Both the position numbers and the translations under genes were made by a program. The notes under the pieces are model-generated. The model did not search any database. It was not told the DNA's origin and saw only the letters and a list, made by a program, of their open reading frames with translations. This document shows positions 8,115 through 17,712 of a stretch of DNA of 64,000 bases, piece after piece; position 1 is the stretch's first letter; every line of letters begins with the position of its first letter. The stretch is taken from positions 283,667 through 347,666 of the forward strand of contig CAWHHZ010000014.1 of the NCBI GenBank assembly GCA_963829355.1, written 5' to 3'. Source of the stretch: CAWHHZ01 sp963829355. GTDB lineage: Bacteria; Acidobacteriota; Thermoanaerobaculia; Gp7-AA8; JAHWKK01.

Positions 8115-9845
8115 ATGACGGTAGTCGCCCCCGCGGTCAACCATTCAACAAAGGCACCGAGCGGCATCCGAGGTCTCGACGAGATCACGGGTGGCGGTCT
8201 CCCCCGCGGACGAACCACACTGCTGGTAGGTGGATCCGGCTCCGGCAAGACGATCCTTGCGCTGCAGTTCCTGGCCTACGGCGCGCACGACTGTGATGAG
8301 CCCGGAATCTTCGTCGCATTCGAGGAGACGCCCGGACGCATCGTCGCCAACGCTGCAACCTTCGACTGGAATCTCGAAACGCTGCAGAAGAAAGGGCTCT
8401 TCTTCATGGACGCCCAGCCGATGCCTGATCTGGTGCAGTCGGGAACCTTCGACCTCAGCGGAATGCTCGCCGCCCTCGGCACCAAAGTCGAAGAGATGGG
8501 CGCCCACCGAATCGTATTCGACGCACTCGACATCGTTCTTGCTCTGCTGCCGGATGCGGCTGCGCAGAGACGCGAGATCTATCGACTGCACGCATGGCTG
8601 CTGAACCACGGCATCACCGCGATCATCACCGTCAAGGCCGACAGCGACCACTCCGGCTCGGTCAGTCAACCGTTCGAGTTCATTCAGTTCATGGTCGATT
8701 GCGCCGTGGTTCTCAATCACACGGTCGTCCTGGGTGTCTCACAGCGGAACCTCCGCGTTCAGAAATACCGCGGCTCCAGCTTTGACGAGAACGAAGCTCC
8801 CTTCCTCATCGGCAGAAACGGCTTCGAGGTCGCCGTCACACGAACTCTCGGCCGAGGCGAGGCTGAGGTGACCAGCGAGCGTGTCTCCAGCGGCATCGAT
8901 CGCCTCGACACGATGCTCAACGGGGGCTACTACCGCGGAGCCAGCATCCTCATCACCGGCTTTCCGGGTACGGCCAAGACGACGTTCAGCGGTGCGTTCG
9001 CTGAAGCCGCGTGTCTACGTGGAGAGCGCACAATGTTCGTCAGCTTCGATTCAGACTCGAACGAGGTCATCCGGAATCTCGCGTCTGTAAATATCCAGCT
9101 CGAACGGTTCGTCGAAAGCGGGGTGCTTCATATGGTCTCGGCCCGGACGATCACCGGCAGTGCCGAGACGTATCTGGTGCGCATCAAGACTCTCGCCCGC
9201 GAGCATGGCGCGCGGTGTCTCGTGGTCGATCCGGTTTCGACGCTGTCCAAGTCGGGAAACGAGCTCACCGCTCACAGCGTCGCGGAGCGGCTGATCGACT
9301 GGTCGAAGGCGGAAGGGATTACCCTCGTCTGCACCAGTCTTCTCGACGAAATGTCGAGCCAATCGGAAGCGGGCTCGCCACTCCAGATCTCGACCCTCGC
9401 CGATACCTGGATCCATCTCAACTACGTCGTCCAGGCTGGAGAGCGCAACCGCGGCATGTCGATCATCAAGTCGCGAGGAACCGGCCACTCCAATCAGGTG
9501 CGCGAGCTGATCCTGAGCGACGGTGGGATCACCGTCACTGACGCCTACACCGCAGGCGGCGAGGTCCTCATGGGGACGATGCGTTGGGAGAAGGAGAGCG
9601 CCGAGCGGCATGCGAAAGAGGCAAATGCCGTCGCATCGCGTCTCACCAGCGTAAAGCTGGAGGCCGAACAGGCGGAGATCGAGGCCCGAATCGCTCTGCT
9701 GCACGTCGAGCTCGAAGCGAAGCTCACGGAAAAGACTCTGCTGGCTCAGAGCGCTGAGGTGCACGAGAAGGAAGCTTCACTTGCGCGAGCGCGACTCAGA
9801 GAGTTGCGCGGCAGTGATCTGGGCGACCCGGACGTGATCCAATGA
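8115..9845 (+). CDS. kaiC: KaiC-like circadian clock ATPase (two RecA domains plus coiled-coil tail)
   Basis: A 576-residue protein with two tandem KaiC domains. CI has Walker A GGSGSGKT (39-46) and catalytic pair FEET (E70, E71). CII has Walker A GFPGTAKT (282-289) and keeps the phosphorylation-site dipeptide S426-T427 in QISTLADT, plus KSRGTGHSNQVREL. In CII the catalytic Glu pair expected after the Walker A is read as Asp-Ser (SFDSDSNE, 310-317), so the phosphotransfer chemistry may be altered. About 80 C-terminal residues form a charged helix or coiled coil in place of the cyanobacterial KaiA-binding tail. AAGGAG is six bases from the ATG, and the stop overlaps the kaiB start (ATGA). No kaiA is seen. 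KaiC proteins outside cyanobacteria work in timing or stress adaptation; the role here is not shown. Confidence 0.92.
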   Translation: MTVVAPAVNHSTKAPSGIRGLDEITGGGLPRGRTTLLVGGSGSGKTILALQFLAYGAHDCDEPGIFVAFEETPGRIVANAATFDWNLETLQKKGLFFMDAQPMPDLVQSGTFDLSGMLAALGTKVEEMGAHRIVFDALDIVLALLPDAAAQRREIYRLHAWLLNHGITAIITVKADSDHSGSVSQPFEFIQFMVDCAVVLNHTVVLGVSQRNLRVQKYRGSSFDENEAPFLIGRNGFEVAVTRTLGRGEAEVTSERVSSGIDRLDTMLNGGYYRGASILITGFPGTAKTTFSGAFAEAACLRGERTMFVSFDSDSNEVIRNLASVNIQLERFVESGVLHMVSARTITGSAETYLVRIKTLAREHGARCLVVDPVSTLSKSGNELTAHSVAERLIDWSKAEGITLVCTSLLDEMSSQSEAGSPLQISTLADTWIHLNYVVQAGERNRGMSIIKSRGTGHSNQVRELILSDGGITVTDAYTAGGEVLMGTMRWEKESAERHAKEANAVASRLTSVKLEAEQAEIEARIALLHVELEAKLTEKTLLAQSAEVHEKEASLARARLRELRGSDLGDPDVIQ

Positions 9846-10183
9846 CTTCCGGCATGTTCATCTTCCGGCTATACGTGGCCGGGGACGGGCCTCACTCCCG
9901 GCAGGCGATCGCAAACCTCACTGAGCTGTGCGACACCTATCTCGCAGACCGGCACGAAGTCGAGATCGTCGATGTACTCCTCCACCCGAGGCGCGCTCTG
10001 GAGGAAGAGATTTACATGACGCCGATGCTCGTGACTGAGTCTCCATACCCGGGGCACCGCATCGTCGGCACGCTCAGTCACACGGAACCGATTCTTCAGA
10101 TCCTTGGACTCGGAATCGCGCAGCGGAGAACGTTTGCGGGTCTGAAAGTGCGGGACGCGGCACCTCAGCTACGCCGGCCGTAG
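9842..10183 (+). CDS. kaiB: KaiB-like protein
   Basis: A 113-residue protein with the thioredoxin-like KaiB pattern: FIFRLYVAGDGPHS at the N-terminus, VEIVDVLLHPRRALEE, the cis-proline region YMTPMLVTESP and RIVGTLSHTEPILQILGL. KaiB binds phosphorylated KaiC after a fold switch. The start overlaps the kaiC stop by four bases, so translation is coupled. About 20 extra residues at the C-terminus follow the core. The GCTACG-CCGGC-CGTAGC hairpin covers the stop codon. Confidence 0.92.
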   Translation: MTSGMFIFRLYVAGDGPHSRQAIANLTELCDTYLADRHEVEIVDVLLHPRRALEEEIYMTPMLVTESPYPGHRIVGTLSHTEPILQILGLGIAQRRTFAGLKVRDAAPQLRRP

Positions 10184-10187
10184 CGGC
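10170..10187. terminator. Small hairpin across the kaiB stop codon
   Basis: GCTACG, CCGGC, CGTAGC forms a six-pair stem over the end of kaiB. It has no U-tract, so intrinsic termination is doubtful; RNA end protection is equally possible. Confidence 0.25.
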
Positions 10188-10522
10188 CATCCCGTTTCCA
10201 TGTGTGCTCTGGCGGAAGCCGCGTAGCGCGTCCTCAACGCGCTCGTCCAGCAGCATCCCGCTTTTCACCGTGGCGACGCAAGCAAGCTGTGCGCGGGCCC
10301 GGGCGCGTTCACGGGAGGGAGCTGGACGCGAAAGCGATTCGAGCGCATCCCGCGCGACATCCCGGGCCAAACGCTGGAACCTCGCCAATGATCACTGTCG
10401 CTCGTCGCCACCCGCCACCTGGCGCGGGAAGCCGCGTTGCTTTGCAGGATAAAGTTAAGCTTCCGGTTCTGACCCCAACACGCCCGGTTGCAGAAGCGCC
10501 CTCGGCCCGCTGGTCAGCCGAG
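10184..10522. other. Gene-free interval between kaiB and the aminotransferase
   Basis: 339 bases between convergent genes. Short Arg/Ala-rich frames exist on both strands, but none resembles a protein family or has a ribosome site. No copy of the window's repeat families is recognised. Confidence 0.45.
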
Positions 10523-11648
10523 CTACCGTTCGAGGAACTTGTCGAGCCTCTCGAGCGCCTCTTCAGTTTCGGGTCGCGTAAAGCCGACTCTGACATGATC
10601 CGAGGGAACGTCGGCGAGCTCGGAGCGGAACAATGATCCGGGTACGAGCAGGACGCCGGTCTCGTCGAGGAGCCGTGTGCAGAAGTCATCGGCCGTCCCG
10701 GATCCCCGCCAACGGGGAAAGGCAAACAGCCCTCCCTCGGGGATCGACCATTCGAACAGCGTCTCATGAGAGCGAAAGAAACGATCGAACATCCCCAGGT
10801 AGCGTTTTTTCAGAGTTCGTGTTCGAAGGAAAAGCTGATCTTGTGATCGAACTGCAAGCGTTGTCAACAGCTCACTGGGAGCCGACGAGCAGATCGTCGT
10901 GTAGTGCTTGAATCGCTCGATCCTTTCCAGTGCCTCGACATCAGGCGAGACGACCCATCCGATCCTCAGCCCGGGAAGACCGTACATCTTCGAAGTGCCA
11001 CTGAGTGAGAAGCCACGCTCGTAGATGTCCGCCACCGCAGGAAGGCGGCTCTTTTCGTCCGATCTCCGAGCCGCGAAAGATCTCATCGCTGACGAGCCAG
11101 ATACCGTGCCGGCGACACAGAGTCACGATCTCCTGCAGCTCGTCCTGGGTAATCACTCTTCCCGTCGGGTTGTGGGGGAAGTTGATGTAGAGCAGTCTCG
11201 TGGAGGGTCGTATCGCTCGTCCGAGCTCGTCCAGATCGAGCGACCAGCCCGCATCGCGATCCAGCGCGATTCCGGTGACGTCGCATATCGACATCGGAAC
11301 AGACTCGGCGGACTGATACCCAGGGACGATCACGATCGCGTGGTCCTCCGGTTTCAGGAGAGCGTGCATGAGACAAAAGATGCTCTCTTCGGAACCGCTG
11401 AACGTGAGGACGTTGCGCGGCTCTATTCTCTCGTGAGTCTCTGCTATGGCAGCCCTGAGCTCGGGACTCCCACGGTTTTCGGTATAGCCGAGGTGGAGAC
11501 TGAGGAGCTCCTGGGGGTCTGTATCAGTCATCTCGAGCAGCTCACTGATGCTGATCGAGTGCATGTCTGTGCTCGAGACGTTGTAGCGGACAGAGAACTC
11601 CCACTTCCCGTAGAAGACCTCGAGCTCGAAGTCGCGCGACAGTTTCAT
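10523..11648 (-). CDS. PLP-dependent aminotransferase, class I/II (frameshifted)
   Basis: Two frames join into one fold-type I aminotransferase of about 374 residues. Frame one (from 11648) has YTENRGSPELRAAIA, the glycine-rich cofactor site FSGSEESI, NFPHNPTG and the Asp of LVSDEIFRG. Frame two (to 10523) has the Schiff-base lysine in FSLSGTSKMYGLPGLRIGW and the C-terminal small domain. The length (1126 bases, one over a multiple of three) and the join near 11060-11070 indicate one surplus base in an ATCGGACG context. The substrate is unknown; the overall look is of the small-molecule amino-acid aminotransferases related to aspartate aminotransferase. Confidence 0.8.
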
Positions 11649-11677
11649 CTGGGATCGCCTTCTTCCTCTGTCACTGT

Positions 11678-11723
11678 GCCGGTTGAAAACCGGCGGCCCG
11701 GACGGCTGCTAACCGGCGCTACT
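11678..11723. repeat. GCCGGTT-GAA-AACCGGC hairpin and related inverted pieces
   Basis: A perfect seven-pair hairpin (11678-11694) is followed by CGGCTGCTAACCGGCG. It occupies the short gap between the aminotransferase start and the penicillin acylase stop. Confidence 0.5.
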
Positions 11724-14135
11724 CTACTCACCCGGAACCAGCCTCAGGACGTTCACGGGCTCACCCGGGAGAAACGGCGTTGCCTCTCCCCTCACCCACG
11801 CTTCATGCGCGTCGGCGAAATGCGGCGAGAGAGGATGACCGCTCTGACCGCCGGGCATGTGAAAGATTCCCTCTTCCTCGTGCCCCGGCGAGACCACCAT
11901 ACGCTCTGAAGCGCCGAAGGTCGGACCTTGCGCCCGCGGCATGTTCGAGTCGCCTGGAAGCTGGCGCTTCGGGTACTCGAGAACCTTGCCGAGATAGGGG
12001 ACCGCTCCCGCCATCGGATGCCTGAAGTTGCTGGTGTTGCGCCGCCCCCAGGTCTGCTCCGCCAACGACTCTCCCCCCTCCGTAAAATACGAAATCGTCT
12101 CGTCGACCGCTGCCAGCAGTTGCTCGGTCCAACTCTCGTACTCCTTGCCGAGCAGGTGCGGGGGACGCTGCGTCACAACCGCCCAGAGGGCATGTTCCTC
12201 CTGAGCCAGATCGCCCCAGCGAAACCTCTCGTCTGCCTCCGCCGCGTGCGCCGTCAATGCCTCAAACACATTTTCTTCGACGAATCCGCGGAAACCTCTC
12301 ACGAGCCTGTACCCCACCGAATCGACCGAAGCGCGTCCGCCCCAGTTCTCGACGAGCTGCCTCATCTCCGCTCGATGCGGATGTCCCTCGACCGCCCGAT
12401 CATCGAGGATCTCGAGCAGAAGTTGCTGCCAGCGCTCGAGAAACAGGGCTCGATCATCGAGCTGGATCCGCAGCAGATCCTCTTCCTCGAATTGATCTTC
12501 GGCCCGAAGTGCGTCGCGAATCTGCTTTGCCCGAGCGCCCAGGGCGTAGCCGCCATCACCGATGAGATCGAGCATCTCTCCGCCCACGACCCGCGCGTTC
12601 GCGGTCCAGATCCGGTCCCCCGCCGGAGCCACGATCCGCGGGTACTCCTCCGGCTCGAGCCATCCATCCCAGCCGGTCGTTCCGTCCGCCCACGACTGCG
12701 GCAGACGACCATCGTAGTCTCCGACTCGCCGCGGAATCGCGCCCATGATCGTCCAGCCGATCCTTCCCTCCCGGTCGACGACCACGAAATTCTGCTCCGG
12801 CGATCCGATCGTGTTCGCCACTGCGATCGCCGCTTCCACCGAATCGGCACCCTCGAGGTCGAAAAGGTTCTGGTTTGCGCCGCGCGTATCGTGTGCGACC
12901 CATCGCAGCGCACGCGGACGCCCGAGGTGGTCCTCGTCGATCACAGGTCCCCAGATCGTCTCACGGACCTCGAGTGTTTCGACGTTTCCTTCACTATCGC
13001 GAATCCGCTCCTTGAAGATCTCGTACGGCCGCGGCCCCTCAGGCGTCATGTAGCGGCCGTCTCCGAGATCTTCGAGCACGACCAGATCGACCCAGTCGCC
13101 GTAGCTGTTCGTAAAGCTCCATGCGACCTGACCGTTGCTCCCGGCGACCATGACCGGAGTGCCGGGTAGCGTCACTCCCGTGACGACTCTGGTCCCGTCG
13201 CCATCCGGAAAAACGAACGACGCCCGGTACCAGATCGATGGCACACTGATCCCGAGATGCATGTCCCCGGCGAGAATCGCACGACCATCCTTCGTCAGGC
13301 TCCCGCCCACCGCGAAATTGTTGCTTCCCGGAACGGCGTCGTGCTCTCCCTCGACCGGAGGAGCGTCACTCGCCGAGGCTGTCGCCGCCGGACCCTCGCT
13401 TGCGGGCTCAGGGATCACCGGCAGCGTGAGCACGGAGTCATCGATCGGTGCGTCCCACTCTGATCCGGGCGTCGCAAGAAGCTCGAACATCTCCGGGGAC
13501 ATCGTGTCCCTGAGTACTCCGTAGCTCGAGTCCGTACGCCCGCTCTCGTCCTGAAGGTCGAGATACATCGCGTAGACCACCAGCACCGAGTCCTCTGGCT
13601 CCCAAGGCTCCGGTGACTGTCGCAGAAGAAGATACTCGAACGGTCGCGCGTCGAGAGCCGCCAGCCCCGCATTCACTCCCGCCGTGTACGCCATCAGAAG
13701 CTCACGCTGATCCTCAGGCTCGTTCTCGACCACCGCGCGCGCCCTTGTCCGAAAGCGGTGAACCCGCAGATCCCGGTCGGAGCCCATCGCCATCGGACCG
13801 AACAGCTCGGCGAGCTCCCCTGCCGGCTGGCGGCGAAGAAGGTCCATCTGAAAAAAGCGATCCTGCGCATGAAGGAACCCGAGCGCGCGTGCGACGTCGA
13901 CCCTCGACTCACCGCGGATCGTCGGAATGCCGAGAGAATCACGCTCGATGACGACCGGATGCTGGAGTCCGGCGATGTCGACCTCACCTTCCACCTCGGG
14001 CAGACTCGCGCGCAACGTGAGCCAGACTCCCAGGATCGCGATCAATGCGATCAGAACGAGAGCGCCGAGGGTGAAGCCGATCAGACGCAGGACGCGCCTC
14101 GAGCGAGAGGAAGAGGTCGAGCGATCAATAGACAT
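11724..14135 (-). CDS. Penicillin acylase family protein (peptidase S45)
   Basis: An 803-residue Ntn-hydrolase precursor. One N-terminal membrane anchor (about residues 17-40) precedes the alpha-chain with IPTIRGES and LGFLHAQDRFFQMDLLRR. The autoprocessing site is at PG|SNNFAV, where S271 becomes the N-terminal nucleophile of the beta-chain; VAWSFTNSYGD, NFVVVDREG and an HAEE/C-terminal substrate region follow. Length matches bacterial penicillin/acyl-homoserine-lactone acylases. It probably hydrolyses an amide such as an N-acyl amino acid, AHL or beta-lactam side chain in the periplasm. An Ala/Pro-rich linker (about 243-265) sits where the spacer peptide is removed. The frame is intact. Confidence 0.9.
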   Translation of the reverse strand: MSIDRSTSSSRSRRVLRLIGFTLGALVLIALIAILGVWLTLRASLPEVEGEVDIAGLQHPVVIERDSLGIPTIRGESRVDVARALGFLHAQDRFFQMDLLRRQPAGELAELFGPMAMGSDRDLRVHRFRTRARAVVENEPEDQRELLMAYTAGVNAGLAALDARPFEYLLLRQSPEPWEPEDSVLVVYAMYLDLQDESGRTDSSYGVLRDTMSPEMFELLATPGSEWDAPIDDSVLTLPVIPEPASEGPAATASASDAPPVEGEHDAVPGSNNFAVGGSLTKDGRAILAGDMHLGISVPSIWYRASFVFPDGDGTRVVTGVTLPGTPVMVAGSNGQVAWSFTNSYGDWVDLVVLEDLGDGRYMTPEGPRPYEIFKERIRDSEGNVETLEVRETIWGPVIDEDHLGRPRALRWVAHDTRGANQNLFDLEGADSVEAAIAVANTIGSPEQNFVVVDREGRIGWTIMGAIPRRVGDYDGRLPQSWADGTTGWDGWLEPEEYPRIVAPAGDRIWTANARVVGGEMLDLIGDGGYALGARAKQIRDALRAEDQFEEEDLLRIQLDDRALFLERWQQLLLEILDDRAVEGHPHRAEMRQLVENWGGRASVDSVGYRLVRGFRGFVEENVFEALTAHAAEADERFRWGDLAQEEHALWAVVTQRPPHLLGKEYESWTEQLLAAVDETISYFTEGGESLAEQTWGRRNTSNFRHPMAGAVPYLGKVLEYPKRQLPGDSNMPRAQGPTFGASERMVVSPGHEEEGIFHMPGGQSGHPLSPHFADAHEAWVRGEATPFLPGEPVNVLRLVPGE

Positions 14136-14215
14136 TGAGCGACATACTAAATGGACCCTTCAACAAAATGCACCCAACGTTTCCTCGCTCCGCTGAAAAT
14201 GGCCCCAGTAGGCAG

Positions 14216-14274
14216 CCATCCTGAGCGGGGAATGGCGTCGCTTTGCTGTCGCCAGTGAAGCAGAAATGAACCTT
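14216..14274. repeat. Palindromic repeat, module B (inverted orientation)
   Basis: CATCCTGAGCGGGGAATGGCG...CAGTGAAGCAGAAATGAAC is the inverse of the ATTTCACTCCACTGGCGAAG...CCGCTCAGGATGAC module seen elsewhere in the window. It directly abuts a module A copy. Confidence 0.65.
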
Positions 14275-14398
14275 GTCATCCTGAGCGCAGCGAAGGATCT
14301 CGTACGTCCCGACTCTCAGGACGGAAGGAGCGCGACAGTCAGGAGGGAATTACGCGACAGTCAGGACCTACGCGATCCTTCGCTGCGCTCAGGATGAC
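14275..14398. repeat. Palindromic repeat, module A, copy 3
   Basis: GTCATCCTGAGCGCAGCGAA to GCGCTCAGGATGAC. Its right end reads TCATCCTGA on the minus strand and supplies the last two Ser codons' bases and the stop of the methyltransferase gene. Confidence 0.8.
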
Positions 14399-15063
14399 TG
14401 GTCGGCCTGGCGGTATCCGACGCACACCACATGCGAGTGCGGATATCCTCGGTCGATCCGGACTGACTGGAGGTCGGCGAGACCCGCACGACGCATCCTC
14501 TCGAGCACGTCGTGCGGCGTCTCGTAGTGCAGGCCGCTTCCAAGCGTCAGCCCGAGCAGGTTGTCCGAGATCAACTCCTGCACACGATTCCACGTGAACT
14601 TCAGCCGCGAAGTCGGATCGAGATCCTTGATCAGCAGAACACCCCCAGGCTCGAGCCGCGCGACCAGGCTGCTGAACAGGCCGTCGCGCTCCTCGAGTGG
14701 GATCCGGTAGAGCACGTCGAACATTGTGACGGCATCAAACCGTCCGCGAATCGCATCCACATAGGCGCCAACGCGGACAATCCCGTCCGTCCGCGCTCCA
14801 TGCATCAATTTCTCGAGATCGGGCTCTGCGATCGTCACTTCTTCGGCGCCAGCTTCGACTGCGAGCTGTGCGAACACACCGTGTCCTCCTCCGACATCGA
14901 GGATTCTGCCCGCTGGTATCCACCGGAACGTCCGCAGGAACGGACACGACAGAAATCGCCCCAGCACATGAGTCCAGACTCCGAGCGGGGCCTGGCGGAA
15001 TGCCGTATTGAGGATCGAGACGCTCCGGGCATAGCCGAGTCGTCGTAGCGGTTCGGATTGCAT
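14389..15063 (-). CDS. Class I SAM-dependent methyltransferase
   Basis: A 224-residue protein with the SAM-binding motif ILDVGGGHGVFA (about residues 53-64), the acidic end of strand 2 in VTIAEPD, and VTMFDVLYRIP and LEPGGVLLIKDLDP as motifs II and III. It resembles methyltransferases acting on lipids or small molecules; the acceptor is unknown. Its start is eight bases from the start of the divergent membrane glycosyltransferase, so the two are probably expressed from one overlapping promoter region. The stop codon lies within a palindromic repeat. Confidence 0.82.
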   Translation of the reverse strand: MQSEPLRRLGYARSVSILNTAFRQAPLGVWTHVLGRFLSCPFLRTFRWIPAGRILDVGGGHGVFAQLAVEAGAEEVTIAEPDLEKLMHGARTDGIVRVGAYVDAIRGRFDAVTMFDVLYRIPLEERDGLFSSLVARLEPGGVLLIKDLDPTSRLKFTWNRVQELISDNLLGLTLGSGLHYETPHDVLERMRRAGLADLQSVRIDRGYPHSHVVCVGYRQADQSS

Positions 15064-15071
15064 CGACCGGC

Positions 15072-16915
15072 ATGATGAACGATGCTCACGTAATTGGGAA
15101 CCTCGGAGGCGCGTCCGACACCAGTGCCACGCCGCTGGAGAACCGATCGTCGCGGTTCCGGGTCCGTCTGATACTGGCAGCGGCCCTCGTCCTCATCGTC
15201 ACGATCGCCGGAGCACCAGAAACGCACTGGGAGATGGACGAGATCCTCTTCCACATGGGAGTCGAGCAGTTCAATCCGCTGCAGCATCATCCCCACCCTC
15301 CCGGCTATCCTCTCCTCATCGGCCTCGGGAAGTTTCTGAATCTCTTCATCGGCGATCCGTTCGTTTCGCTCGTCACCCTCGCGATCATCTCGGTCGTGAT
15401 CGGCTTCGCCGCTTTCGTCGCCGCCATCCGGAACATCACGGGATCGGAGGCGGCCGGATTTGTCGCGGGCTTCATTTTCTTCTTCTCGCCGGCGATGATC
15501 ATTCACGGCCCGACGCCGATGTCGGACCCGCCGGCCCTGATGTTTCTCGCTCTCGCGCTCTGGGCCGCGTCAGGTCCGTCGATCGGCCCGCGTCGAGCCC
15601 TCCTGTTCGGAGTCTTTGCCGCCGCGTCGATCGGATGCAGGCCGCAATACGCAGTCCCGATTCTCCCAGCGCTGGCCCTCGTTCTCATCATGTTGCGAGA
15701 CCTTCGCGCTCGTCTCGCGGCACTGCTCGGATTCACGACCGTCTGCTTCGCCTGGATCGTGCCACTGATCAGCGCCACGGGTGGCTTGAACGCGTTTCTG
15801 GCGTGGCAGAGCGGGCAGGCGTCGTGGGTCGCGGAAGTCGATGCCGGCGTCGCGAGACACGCGCTCGGCCTCGGCGATCTCGTCAAGCGCTTCGTCGCGC
15901 ATCCGTGGGGCCCGAAGTGGATCTCGATCCCGATACTCCTGCTCGCCGGCGCCGGTGCCGTCCGGGCAGTCCTGTCGAAACTGGTTCTGCTCGGCCCGCT
16001 CGTCGTGATCGCCCTCGTTCATTTGGTATTCACGATCGTCGCGTGTGATCCCGCGGACGGGGTTCGCTACATACTTCCGACTCATCTCGCGACCGCGGCG
16101 TTCGTATCGCTCGCTCTCGTTGCGGTCACCCGCAGGCTGCCCGCCTCTCGCGTTTTACTCAGCGCCGTAGTCAGCATCTTCGTTCTCGGCTCGTACGCCT
16201 ACGTGTGGCCGCTCCTGTACGTTCGGTCCACGACCACCTCACCGCCCGTGGCCGCCGTCGAATGGCTTCTCGCGAACGTGGACGAGAACACGGTGACCCT
16301 CTACGACGACTCGGTGCTGCCACACGTCGAAGGACTTCTCTCGGCGGTGAAGGTGCGGCGGCATCCGGCGGCCGACGCCGATCTGCTCCACCATCCGTCG
16401 CAACCGGCCGTGTTGTTCGGTGAAGGTTCCTCGCTCGCCCCCGACGCGTTGGTCTTCCGTTGGCCCGACAGCGACGCCTACGGCAAGATCACGAGGAACC
16501 ATTACCGAACGGTGACCCTCGATCCGCTCGAACCGCGCGAGCGATTCGTCGGACTTCGAGGTCTCGGGCCCTGGCAGTCGTCCGACGGCGGGGCGCGGTG
16601 GCGATGGGTGGAGCAAAGTGCCGAGATCGAGATCCCGGGTTGCTGCGGCGCGCTCGAGCTCCTCCTCGGATTTCCTCCCGACGCACCGTGGGACGAAGTG
16701 GCTCTCCACGTTTCCGTGGCCGATCAGAACCTTCGCACAATCGTCCTGCACGTGGCGAGATCAAACATGTCACAGTCGCACTGCCCGATGGAACGCGACG
16801 GATAAGCGTCTCCAGCAACCGCGCGTATCTGCCTGACGACCGTCCCGAATCCGCGGCTCCAGTACGTCTCGCCGCCAGACTGTACGATCTGCGCAGGGAG
16901 CATGACGGGCCGTAG
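15072..16915 (+). CDS. GT39/ArnT-like membrane glycosyltransferase (frameshifted near the C-terminus)
   Basis: The N-terminal 450 residues contain about 11 membrane spans. The first loop has the acidic pair in WEMDEIL, then HPHPPGYPLLIGLGK, typical of lipid-linked-sugar glycosyltransferases of the GT-C fold. The frame stops at 16805, but the reading changes character near 16757, and an overlapping frame continues as HVTVALPDGTRRISVSSNR to YDLRREHDGP, ending at 16915. That tail looks like the small beta domain that closes this family. The combined length (1844) is one base short of a multiple of three, indicating one missing base. It probably transfers a sugar from a polyprenyl-phosphate donor supplied by the next gene. 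Confidence 0.72.
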
Positions 16916-16938
16916 CTGACCTCGTACAATCAGAACCG

Positions 16939-17712
16939 ATGACGCATTCTTCGCAAAGCAGAGTCCTTTCAGCGGCCGGTCTCTCACTCGTGATTCCGAT
17001 GTTCAACGAGGAGGAGACGATCGAGCATGCCGTTGCCATCGCGATCGATGCTCTTCGAAGGGATTTCGAGGACTGGGAGATCGTCATCGTCGACGATGCG
17101 TCGACCGACGAGTCAGCGACGATCGTCTCGGGGATCACCGCCCGTGAGCCACGGGTCGTCATGATCCGACACGACGTGAACCGCAAACTCGGCCGCACTG
17201 TTCGTGACGGCCTGACGGCGGCCACGAAGGATCTCGTCATCTACATGGACGCTGATCTTCCCTTCGATCCCAATGAGCTCGCCCGTGCAGTCCGCGCTCT
17301 GGAGATCACACGCGCGGACATGATCGCCGGCTATCGATTCGATCGTACGACGGAGGGATTCCGGCGAACGGTGTATTCGTACCTCTACAACCTTCTGATC
17401 GGTCTCCTCTTCGGCTGGCCTCATCGAGACATCAACTTCTCGTTCAAACTGATGCGCCGCACGATGATCGAGAGGCTGGACCTGAAATCGGAGGGCTCGC
17501 TCATCGACGCCGAGATCGTCGTGAAGGCGAAGAACCTCGGCTATGTCATCCATCAGATGGGCTTCGATTATTTTCCCCGAACGCGCGGGACCTCCACGCT
17601 CTCCTCCCCGACAGTGATTCTGAAGATCTTTCGGGAGCTCATCCGGCTGTACCCGGAAATGAAGCATCCGGATAGGGCCAGGGAAGATGCGCCGGAGCCA
17701 ACAGCCGAGTGA
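16939..17712 (+). CDS. Glycosyltransferase family 2 (polyprenyl-phosphate sugar synthase-like)
   Basis: A 257-residue GT-A enzyme: SLVIPMFNEEETIEHAV at the N-terminus, IVIVDDASTDES, the metal-binding DxD as YMDADLPFD, and RDINFSFKLMRR. The domain matches dolichol/undecaprenyl-phosphate mannose or glucose synthases, which load a sugar onto a polyprenyl phosphate carrier at the inner membrane. One short hydrophobic patch near residues 155-167 may help membrane association. It lies between a GT-C transferase and a deacetylase whose GTG start overlaps its stop (GTGA), so the three probably form one pathway. Confidence 0.87.
   Translation: MTHSSQSRVLSAAGLSLVIPMFNEEETIEHAVAIAIDALRRDFEDWEIVIVDDASTDESATIVSGITAREPRVVMIRHDVNRKLGRTVRDGLTAATKDLVIYMDADLPFDPNELARAVRALEITRADMIAGYRFDRTTEGFRRTVYSYLYNLLIGLLFGWPHRDINFSFKLMRRTMIERLDLKSEGSLIDAEIVVKAKNLGYVIHQMGFDYFPRTRGTSTLSSPTVILKIFRELIRLYPEMKHPDRAREDAPEPTAE

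Noticed and set aside
10202..10452. Small Arg/Ser-rich frames downstream of kaiB
   Set aside because: No family resemblance, no ribosome site, and composition typical of non-coding GC-rich frames.
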